From the NCBI GenBank assembly GCA_035575235.1, contig DATLYA010000411.1, positions 1 to 50,609 of the forward strand: a stretch of 50,609 nucleotides of DNA, in the 5' to 3' direction. This document shows positions 40,669 to 46,930 of the stretch, one piece after another (the stretch's first letter is position 1; every line of letters starts with the position of its first letter). Source of the DNA: SYOC01 sp035575235. Lineage in GTDB: Bacteria; Desulfobacterota; Binatia; Bin18. The notes below the pieces were generated by a model, which saw nothing but the letters and a program-made list of their open reading frames with translations, had not been told where the DNA came from and searched no databases. Position numbers and translations under genes: made by a program.

Positions 40669-41895
40669 ATGTCAGGTAAACAAGTGAAAGCCGAACGCCG
40701 AGGCGCCACACGTATCGAAGCGATACGACCAGCTCGAATACAAGTACCGCATTGGCCGATTCTCGCTATGCGAGGCTTAGCGATTCTTGGTCTGCTCGTG
40801 AGCGGCTATCTGACGATATTGCACCTGCGAGCAGGCGTCGGCGGCGTTATCGAGTCGCCCTTTTGCGGCGCAGGCGCGACGATGAATTGCAACAGCGTGT
40901 TAGGCAGCGCCTATGCCCGACTCTTTCATATTCCCATAGCGGGTTGGGCCGCGGGAACGTATGCGCTCATCCTATTGACGTCGTTCCTGGGACAGTCAGC
41001 ATTTCTTGTCCTCCTCTGCGGATGGACATTTGCTTTCTCTCTTTACATGGCGAGCCTCTCCCTCTTCGTTGTCAAGGCAGCGTGCGTATTCTGCATGACG
41101 CTCTACGCCATTAACATCGGTTTGTTGATCAGCGCGGTCGCCTTAGCTCGCGCGGCCCGGCTTTTCACCGGTCAGCAAACGCTGCTCACCGCTCTTGGCT
41201 ACGCGGTGCTGATTGCTGGATTTGGTTGGTGGCAATCGCACTCCGCACAGGCAGTCGTCGCGGCAACTGCGCCAATTACGGCGCCTGCGCCGGCTGCGGT
41301 AGATACAGAGTTTCTCCGCTACTACAACAGTCGACCACTCGTGACCCTTACAGGGCAGGAACGCTACACGGAAGGACCTCCGCAAGCGCTGCTGACGATC
41401 AGCGAGTTTGCTGATTTTCGCTGTCCGCAATGCGCTCGCGCCCGGATCGTGCTCAAACAACTGCGCCAAGGCAATCCTAATGACATTCGTGTGATCTTTC
41501 GCCATTATCCATTGGACGCGGAATGTAATCCGAGCATCACCCACCAAATCCATCCTGCCTCGTGCGCCGCTGCAATCGCTGCTGAATGCGCGGGCGAACA
41601 GGGAGAATTCTGGGAGTACGCAGATTTATTATTCGCCGATCAAAAAGAATACACGAAAGCAGACCTGGAAGGATTTGCTGACAAGCTCAATCTCGATAGA
41701 CCACGGTTCCAAGCCTGCCTTGCGGATGGACAGATAAAAGAACGCATAAAAAGAGACATCGAAGAAGCAGACCGTGTGGGGGTGAAAGCCACCCCCACAC
41801 TGGTCATCAACGGTCACCTCATTGAAGGAATCCCCGCGCCTCACAAACTCGCGTCGCTCATTACGGCGGAGAAGCAGCGGCTGGGGAAGAAATGA
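40669..41895 (+). CDS. VKOR-DsbA fusion protein
   Basis: A 408-aa membrane protein. The N-terminal about 190 residues have four to five hydrophobic helices with VKOR cysteines (MNCNSVLGS and AACVFCMTLY, the CxxC redox pair). The C-terminal about 200 residues form a DsbA/Thioredoxin_4 domain with CPQC in SEFADFRCPQCARA and cis-Pro in VKATPTLVING. VKOR passes electrons from a thiol oxidase to quinone, so the fusion can oxidise and recharge itself; it may also recharge the selenoprotein at 37454. Start ATG 40669 is chosen; TTG 40657 is possible. Confidence 0.9.
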   Translation: MSGKQVKAERRGATRIEAIRPARIQVPHWPILAMRGLAILGLLVSGYLTILHLRAGVGGVIESPFCGAGATMNCNSVLGSAYARLFHIPIAGWAAGTYALILLTSFLGQSAFLVLLCGWTFAFSLYMASLSLFVVKAACVFCMTLYAINIGLLISAVALARAARLFTGQQTLLTALGYAVLIAGFGWWQSHSAQAVVAATAPITAPAPAAVDTEFLRYYNSRPLVTLTGQERYTEGPPQALLTISEFADFRCPQCARARIVLKQLRQGNPNDIRVIFRHYPLDAECNPSITHQIHPASCAAAIAAECAGEQGEFWEYADLLFADQKEYTKADLEGFADKLNLDRPRFQACLADGQIKERIKRDIEEADRVGVKATPTLVINGHLIEGIPAPHKLASLITAEKQRLGKK

Positions 41896-42318
41896 AGTAG
41901 GAAGTAGAAAGTGGTGAGTGAAACGTGAAAAGTCAGGAAGTCTCGGACCGCGCCCTTTCCTTTCTTGCAACAGCCGCGTGAAGGCTGCTCAGAATACACC
42001 CCAGTTCTTCTGTTTGAGTAAAAAGTCTATCGAAATCAGCTTGATTGAGATAACCGACATCGAGGGCTACGTAAAGCGGTGATCGCACCTCAGCGCCGGA
42101 CGCTTTCGCGCTAGCAAGAAAACTCGCGTGAAAGCCCCACGCTGAGTAATCTGGTAGACCTCTCGTGTTAGTTCCCGAGCCTTCTGCCAAGCAATGAGAT
42201 TCTCAAAGCGCTCAATGGCTCGACTCATAATTCCCCCTCCTTACGCCCCTCTTCCTGACTCTTTCTTCTCTACGCTTCCCCACTCTCTCACTTTCCACTT
42301 TTCACTTTCCACCTTCCA
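41892..42318. repeat. Inverted heptamer arms flanking a four-helix pseudogene
   Basis: Left arm about 41892-41937 (AAGTAGG, AAGTAGA, AAGTGGT, GAGTGAA, ACGTGAA); right arm about 42270-42318 (CTTTCCA, CTTTTCA, CTTTCCA, CCTTCCA). The two are reverse-complement in pattern. The four-helix pseudogene fills the space between them, and the right arm ends inside the EthD gene. Confidence 0.75.
41933..42228 (-). pseudogene. Four-helix-bundle (S23/Avd-like) gene with internal deletion and frameshift
   Basis: ATG 42228 with GGAGGGGGAATT upstream reads MSRAIERFENLIAWQKAREL and TREVYQITQRGAF, the usual start of a four-helix-bundle protein. It then leaves the frame; the C-terminal half continues in another frame from HASFLASAKASGAEVRSPLY and ends at 41933. 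The middle, including the SNIAEG-type motif of relatives, is missing, about 40 residues. A deletion plus frameshift has inactivated the gene. It is bracketed by inverted heptamer arms like the intact relative at 44836. Confidence 0.8.
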
Positions 42319-42982
42319 CGAGGACGTGCTCCTTCGTAATAATGAACGGCAACCGTCCTGGGGCGATGAAATTCTCCTCATCGGCGCGGGTGCGGGCGTA
42401 TTCCGGCGTCGTTGCAGATACGCGCATGGCCTGTGTGTCATCAAACCACGTAATCGCCACGCCATCGTAGTCTGGCGTCTTGCCGCTTTTGTAAATCGAT
42501 AACCGCGTGTGACTCTGGACATAGCGCCGCACCACCGGAATCGACGCGCCAAGCGGTCCATGAATTTCCCGCCAATGCTTCTGAAAGGCCTCGATGGACA
42601 TGCCAGGCTTGTGAGTCACGAACTCGATATTTTTCACTCCATTTGGCGGGATCGGTCCGTCTTTGATGACATACTCATCGGTAATGATTGACCCTCTCCT
42701 TGATGAGTCAATGAAGTTCGCTTCATCCTCCATAACCGCCGCATACTCTTTCGTCGGCGTCAGCGCGCGCATAGCGTCGGTATGCTCGAACCACAACTCG
42801 GCGACGCCGTCATATGCCGGCTCGCCTTTGCGATAGCCTGACAGCAAGGTATGCGACTGTACATAGCGGCGAATGCCGGGCATTTTCGTGACCATGCCAG
42901 CGTGCGTTGTGCGCCAGTAGTGTTGGAAATCCTCGACTGACATGCCAGGTTTGCGTTTAAAAAATACAACTATTTTTACCAT
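42302..42982 (-). CDS. Tandem EthD-domain protein
   Basis: A 226-aa protein made of two EthD (ferredoxin-like dimeric alpha-beta barrel) domains. Repeat 1 (about 1-105) has FKRKPGMSVEDFQHYWRTTHA and IRRYVQSHTL; repeat 2 (about 115-222) has THKPGMSIEAFQKHWREIHG and VRRYVQSHTRL. EthD proteins help degrade ethers and other substrates, but the mechanism is unclear. A single chain with two copies gives an internal pseudo-dimer. GAAGGGGATTTGT precedes ATG 42982. The last codons and stop come from a heptamer array. Confidence 0.88.
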   Translation of the reverse strand: MVKIVVFFKRKPGMSVEDFQHYWRTTHAGMVTKMPGIRRYVQSHTLLSGYRKGEPAYDGVAELWFEHTDAMRALTPTKEYAAVMEDEANFIDSSRRGSIITDEYVIKDGPIPPNGVKNIEFVTHKPGMSIEAFQKHWREIHGPLGASIPVVRRYVQSHTRLSIYKSGKTPDYDGVAITWFDDTQAMRVSATTPEYARTRADEENFIAPGRLPFIITKEHVLVEGGK

Positions 42983-43001
42983 ACAAATCCCCTTCTCAGG
43001 T

Positions 43002-43283
43002 CTAATGCTGCTTTCTTCTACGTTGCTCCGTCGCCTCTTGTTGCGCTTTTAACTTTTCCGCCAATGCGTCCAACTTCCGCGCGGTCTCCTCAAGTCGGTC
43101 TGCTTGCGCGGCCAGCTTGGCTGCAGCGGCTTCGGCGCGTTGAGCTTTTTCCTCGGTCTGGGTGCTCGTTAGTGCTGGCAAGTCGGCTCCAATAAGGGGG
43201 CCGGCGGATGCAGGCGAAGGCGGAGTTTGACGGGCCGCGCAGCTCGTCATCAGCAGAAAGCCCACACAGACATGCAGCCTCAT
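43002..43283 (-). CDS. Small coiled-coil lipoprotein
   Basis: A 93-aa protein with a lipobox (LLMTSCAA), so it is probably lipid-anchored at the cell envelope. After a Pro-rich stretch the C-terminal 55 residues are strongly helical with heptad spacing (AEAAAAKLAAQADRLEETA), a likely coiled coil, and end in RRRKQH. I do not recognise a specific family. Start ATG 43283 is used; GTG 43292 is an alternative. Confidence 0.7.
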   Translation of the reverse strand: MRLHVCVGFLLMTSCAARQTPPSPASAGPLIGADLPALTSTQTEEKAQRAEAAAAKLAAQADRLEETARKLDALAEKLKAQQEATEQRRRKQH

Positions 43284-43588
43284 GAAGCTCACGGAGCAAA
43301 TCCCTTCTTCTCGTTTGACAGCGACAATAGTGGAGAGACGGAACAGCCGTCAAGAAGGACCTTTTCACGTTCCATTGAGCGAACAAGGACAATGGCATAT
43401 AAGAGCAAGGAACAGAAAACAAGAATCGGAGCATCGGCGCAGCGGGGGGATCGGGAAGCGAGAAAGCGACACGTGAGGCGTGATACTAAGGACGAGGATA
43501 GAAATATGTCACAGGCCACACGCAATACGTAACACGTCATTCGCAACACTCGCTGCTCGATACTCACCATGACAGTAGAGGAGCAGCT
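43284..43588. other. Gap upstream of the acyl-CoA dehydrogenase gene
   Basis: No supported gene; the readable frames are basic and unlike known proteins. A heptamer array (ACGCAAT, ACGTAAC, ACGTCAT, TCGCAAC) lies at about 43517-43551. A promoter for the dehydrogenase is not evident. Confidence 0.5.
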
Positions 43589-44779
43589 ATGGATTTCCAA
43601 TATACCCCAGAGCAAGAGGCCTATCGTGCGAAGGTGCGTTCGTGGCTTGAAGTGAACCTTCCGAAAGAACTCTGCGTTGAGGATGCGCGCGATGAGCGTA
43701 TCGCGCCGGACCGCGCAATTTTTGAGAAACGTCGGGCCTGGCAGCGCAAAATGTACGAAGCTGGCTGGGTTGGCATCGCCTGGCCCAAGCAGTATGGCGG
43801 CCAGGGCGCGGATTTGCTGGAACAGGTCATTTTTGACGAAGAATACAGCCGCGCGCGCGCGCCGGTGCTGCCCGGTTACTCGGGGATCGCGCTCTGCGGC
43901 CCGACATTGATGCAGTGGGGCACAGAGGAACAGAAAAACCGCTTCTTGCAGCCTACGCTGAGCGGAGACGTCATCTGGTGCCAGGGGTACTCTGAGCCTG
44001 GGGCTGGCTCTGATCTCGCTGGCCTGCAGACGCGCGCGGTGGATCACGGCGATTATTTTATCGTGAATGGCCAAAAGGTCTGGACCTCCGGCGCGCAGTA
44101 CGCGGACTGGATTTTCATGCTGGTACGCACCGATCCGAATGCGCCGAAACACAACGGCATTAGCTACCTTTTGGTTGATATGAAGACGCCGGGCATCACC
44201 GTGCGTCCGCTTGTCCTGGCGAACGGACATGAACATTTCAACGAAGTCTTCTTTGAAGACGTACGTGTGCCGAAGAACAATTTAGTTGGTCCACAAAATG
44301 AAGGCTGGAAAGTCACGATCACCACGCTCATGTTCGAGCGCACGGTCGCCGGCGGCGGCAATTATCAGGAGCAGGTGCAGCGGCTGGCGGCGCTTGCGCG
44401 CCAGGTCGCAATCCACGGCCAGCCGGCCTGGGAGCAATCCTGGGTGCGTCAGAAATTGGCGCAGCTGCTGATTGAGTGTGAGAGTCTGAAATTGACGCGT
44501 CTGCGCACCTTGACGCGCCAGCTGAAGGGCCTGCCGCCCGGACCCGAGGGTTCGATGCTGAAGCTCACTGGCTCGGAGCTTGGCGTGCGCATCGCCCAAT
44601 TCGCCAGCGAGTTGTTAGGCGACTTCGCCGTTACTAACGAGTCGTTTGAAGCGGTCCCTGACGCGCCGCGTTGGGTGAATCGCGTGCTCAGCGCCCGGCA
44701 ATACACGATCGCCGGCGGCACCAGCGAGATTCAGCGCAATATCATTGGCGAGCGCGTGTTGGGATTGCCGAAGGGGTAG
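43589..44779 (+). CDS. Acyl-CoA dehydrogenase
   Basis: A 396-aa FAD-dependent acyl-CoA dehydrogenase, normal in length. Seen: GWVGIAWPKQYGG, GYSEPGAGSDLAGLQTRAV, NGQKVWTSGA, and the C-terminal signature YTIAGGTSEIQRNIIGERVLGLP. The enzyme puts a double bond between C2 and C3 of an acyl-CoA, passing electrons to ETF. The exact catalytic Glu was not assigned. It fits the fatty- or organic-acid catabolic gene set of the window. The next feature downstream is an inverted heptamer arm. Confidence 0.95.
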   Translation: MDFQYTPEQEAYRAKVRSWLEVNLPKELCVEDARDERIAPDRAIFEKRRAWQRKMYEAGWVGIAWPKQYGGQGADLLEQVIFDEEYSRARAPVLPGYSGIALCGPTLMQWGTEEQKNRFLQPTLSGDVIWCQGYSEPGAGSDLAGLQTRAVDHGDYFIVNGQKVWTSGAQYADWIFMLVRTDPNAPKHNGISYLLVDMKTPGITVRPLVLANGHEHFNEVFFEDVRVPKNNLVGPQNEGWKVTITTLMFERTVAGGGNYQEQVQRLAALARQVAIHGQPAWEQSWVRQKLAQLLIECESLKLTRLRTLTRQLKGLPPGPEGSMLKLTGSELGVRIAQFASELLGDFAVTNESFEAVPDAPRWVNRVLSARQYTIAGGTSEIQRNIIGERVLGLPKG

Positions 44780-44780
44780 G

Positions 44781-45226
44781 CGGCTATTAGCTATTAGCTT
44801 CCAGCTTTTGGCCAGACCGAGTTCAGAGAAACGCCATGCAAGACTACAAAAATCTGAGAGTCTGGGAAAGGGCCCATCAGCTGACTTTAGCCGTCTATCA
44901 AGCAACCGCCACATTTCCCAAAGACGAACTGTATGGGCTCACCAGCCAGATCCGTCGTGCGTGCGCTTCCATCCCGGCTAATATTGCTGAGGGTTGTGGT
45001 AGAGATGGAGATGGAGAGTTTGCGAGATTTTTACGTATTGCGATGGGTTCAGCCAGCGAGCTAGACTATCACTTGCTACTGGCTCGTGACCTGAACTTTT
45101 TAAGTGAAGCTGTGGACAAACAACTTGAGATTGGGCTGGGTGAAGTAAAGCGGATGCTCAACACACTCATTCAGCGGTTGAAAGTTGATCGTTAAATTTT
45201 TGGCTAACAGCTAACAGCTAAGAGCC
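44781..45226. repeat. Inverted heptamer arms flanking an intact four-helix gene
   Basis: Left arm (44781-44813) GCTATTA, GCTATTA, GCTTCCA, GCTTTTG; right arm (45196-45226) GGCTAAC, AGCTAAC, AGCTAAG, AGCC. The right arm reversed matches the left. The four-helix gene (44836-45195) lies between them, with about 20 bp free on its left side. Confidence 0.85.
44836..45195 (+). CDS. Four-helix-bundle protein (S23/Avd-like)
   Basis: A 119-aa helical protein. MQDYKNLRVWERAHQLTLAV, then SQIRRACASIPANIAEGCGR and a long final helix with SELDYHLLLARDL match the 23S-intervening-sequence (S23) / Avd-like four-helix family, which forms pentamers. Avd works with reverse transcriptase in diversity-generating retroelements, but no such enzyme or variable repeat is visible here. 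The gene is complete. It is placed between inverted heptamer arms, like the broken relative at 41933, which suggests it travels with the array. Confidence 0.92.
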   Translation: MQDYKNLRVWERAHQLTLAVYQATATFPKDELYGLTSQIRRACASIPANIAEGCGRDGDGEFARFLRIAMGSASELDYHLLLARDLNFLSEAVDKQLEIGLGEVKRMLNTLIQRLKVDR

Positions 45227-45241
45227 ATGCAAGGAGAACCC

Positions 45242-45472
45242 ATGCCTCTCTACGAATACATCTGCAAAAAATGTCGTCATCAATTTGAACTGCTCGTCAT
45301 GGGCTCGACCACGCCGGCCTGTCCGAAGTGCACCAGCAAGAGCCTTGATAAGCTGCTGTCAACCTTCACCGTCAGCACGAATGGCGGCGTCGCGGCGCGC
45401 GAAGCAAGCGCTGGTCCATGTGGAACGTGCGGTGACCCGCGTGGCCCCGGCGCGTGTGCGTGGGATAATTAG
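45242..45472 (+). CDS. FmdB-type zinc-ribbon protein
   Basis: A 76-aa protein of the FmdB/putative regulatory protein family. The N-terminus MPLYEYICKKCRHQFELLV and CPKC further on give two CxxC knuckles for one zinc; the tail is Gly/Ala/Cys-rich (GPCGTCGDPRGPGAC). Function is unknown for most members. AAGGAGAACCC precedes ATG 45242. It follows a heptamer array. Confidence 0.9.
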   Translation: MPLYEYICKKCRHQFELLVMGSTTPACPKCTSKSLDKLLSTFTVSTNGGVAAREASAGPCGTCGDPRGPGACAWDN

Positions 45473-45552
45473 TCTCACCTCCACTATATGACGCGGGCAG
45501 CAAGTCTCCGGGGATAAAACATGCTCACAACATCATCCCCTATACAGGCCCT

Positions 45553-45591
45553 TCTGGCTAAGAGCTAAAGGCCAGGAGCTAAGAGCTACGA
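45553..45591. repeat. Heptamer array (GCTAAGA type)
   Basis: GCTAAGA, GCTAAAG, GCCAGGA, GCTAAGA, GCTACGA. It ends immediately before the AAAGGAG ribosome site of the next gene. Confidence 0.7.
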
Positions 45592-45604
45592 AAGGAGAAT
45601 CGCC

Positions 45605-46588
45605 ATGCCCCGCACCATCCGTATCGCCACGTTCAACTTGGAGAACTTCGATGAGAAACCGGGCCAGAAGCCATCGCTCGATGAGCGGATTGCGCTCATG
45701 CGTCCACAATTGCTCCGCCTCAACGCCGATATTTTGTGTTTGCAGGAGGTCAACGGCCAGGAACAACCTGGGCAGCCGCGCCGTTTATTGGCGCTGCAAA
45801 AGCTGCTCACTTCAACTCCGTATGACGCCTATCACCTGACCTCCACCATGACGACGGACGGCGACCAAGTATATGACGAACGTAACTTGATCATTCTCAG
45901 CCGCATGGAAATCATAGAACGTCGCCAACATAAGCCGGACGATGCCCCCCTGTATCGCATGATCACTGCCGTCCCACCGCAACCACAAGCTAAGGAGATT
46001 CTTTGGGAGCGCCCGATTTTGCAGGCTATGATCAAGCTTGACGCCAGTCGAACCCTCCACGTCTTCAACGTGCATCTCAAATCGAGGCTCCCTACGGATA
46101 TCCCAGGGCAGAAAATGAACGAGTCCACGTGGAAGAGTTGCGCCGCCTGGGCGGAGGGCTCCTTTGTCTCTTCAATGAAACGCATGGGCCAGGCGCTGCA
46201 ACTCCGCAAACTGATTGACGCCTTATTTGATAGGGATGAAAACGCCCTGACGGTGGTCTGCGGCGACTTTAATGCGGATTATGCAGACGTTCCTTTAGAG
46301 GCTATTCGCGGCGACATCGAGAACACGAACAATCCCCGTCTCGCCACCCGCGTGCTCGCACCCTGCGAGCGCACCGTGCCTGAATCTTCGCGTTTCTCCC
46401 TGATCCACCAAGGTCGCGGCGTCATGCTTGACCACATTTTAGTCTCGCGCTCTTTACTGGCGCATTACCGCACTACTGAGATTCACAATGAGCTGCTCCA
46501 TGACGAATCGGCGGCGTTCGCTACGGATGACAAATTTCCTGAATCCGATCATGCGCCGGTCGTTGCAGAATTCGTCTTCCCGGAGTGA
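45605..46588 (+). CDS. Endonuclease/exonuclease/phosphatase-family protein
   Basis: A 327-aa EEP-fold protein. Seen: IATFNLENF at the start, LCLQEVNG with the metal-binding Glu, VFNVHLKS, VVCGDFNADY with the Asp and Asn pair, and ESDHAPVVAEF with the catalytic Asp-His. Family members hydrolyse phosphodiester or phosphomonoester bonds in nucleic acids or lipids. No signal peptide is visible, so it is probably cytoplasmic. AAAGGAGAATCGCC precedes ATG 45605. Confidence 0.92.
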   Translation: MPRTIRIATFNLENFDEKPGQKPSLDERIALMRPQLLRLNADILCLQEVNGQEQPGQPRRLLALQKLLTSTPYDAYHLTSTMTTDGDQVYDERNLIILSRMEIIERRQHKPDDAPLYRMITAVPPQPQAKEILWERPILQAMIKLDASRTLHVFNVHLKSRLPTDIPGQKMNESTWKSCAAWAEGSFVSSMKRMGQALQLRKLIDALFDRDENALTVVCGDFNADYADVPLEAIRGDIENTNNPRLATRVLAPCERTVPESSRFSLIHQGRGVMLDHILVSRSLLAHYRTTEIHNELLHDESAAFATDDKFPESDHAPVVAEFVFPE

Positions 46589-46690
46589 TAGTGAGAAAGG
46601 TCGGAAGGGCGTGCTGCGCCCTTCTGCCTCAGGTCGGGCATCGCTCGAGGAGCCAGAATGCTGTCATGCCTCTCCTGTAATGCTCCTCTC

Positions 46691-46719
46691 TTGACTGACC
46701 GCTCCCGACCTGTCACCAT
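46691..46719 (+). promoter_or_regulatory. Possible promoter of the trp leader
   Basis: TTGACT at 46691-46696, a 17-bp gap, then CACCAT at 46714-46719, a poor -10 box with three matches. Initiation would fall at about the leader GTG, so the leader RNA might be nearly leaderless. Confidence 0.4.
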
Positions 46720-46726
46720 TGCGCTC

Positions 46727-46777
46727 GTGCTTACGAATCGTCCAACCTCTTGTTGCTGCTGGTGGTGGCTGCCTTAA
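46727..46777 (+). CDS. trpL: trp leader peptide, VLTNRPTSCCCWWWLP
   Basis: A 16-residue peptide (GTG start; the first residue is Met if so initiated) containing three tandem Trp codons at 46760-46768, followed by CTG CCT TAA. A run of Trp codons just upstream of an anthranilate synthase gene is the sign of ribosome-mediated attenuation, as in rhizobial trpE(G) leaders with WWW. There is no strong Shine-Dalgarno sequence; initiation may depend on the transcript beginning near the start codon. Confidence 0.88.
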   Translation: MLTNRPTSCCCWWWLP

Positions 46778-46778
46778 C

Positions 46779-46838
46779 AGGCGGCTGGGACGTCGTATAA
46801 CGAATTTCCACGGAGCCGCCTTTGATCGAGGCGGCTCC
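46779..46838 (+). terminator. Trp attenuator: antiterminator and terminator hairpins
   Basis: AGGCGGCT (46779-46786) can pair with AGCCGCCT (46814-46821) as antiterminator. GGAGCCGCCT (46812-46821) pairs with AGGCGGCTCC (46829-46838) as terminator, loop ttgatcg. The two use the same central segment. The T-run after the terminator is short (gtttct). Confidence 0.85.
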
Positions 46839-46930
46839 AGCGTTTCTGGGGCCGCCGCTTCGTATCAGAGGCCGCGGCCCTGTTGCTTTGCAGAGCCAGG
46901 CTCCGAGAGAATCCTTAAGAGGAGCATCGT

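Noticed and set aside
43289..44236. 315-codon minus-strand frame opposite the acyl-CoA dehydrogenase
   Set aside because: It is a shadow of a strongly conserved gene and reads through a heptamer array.
44836..45195. Diversity-generating retroelement
   Set aside because: Only an Avd-like gene is present; no reverse transcriptase, template repeat or variable repeat is seen in the window.
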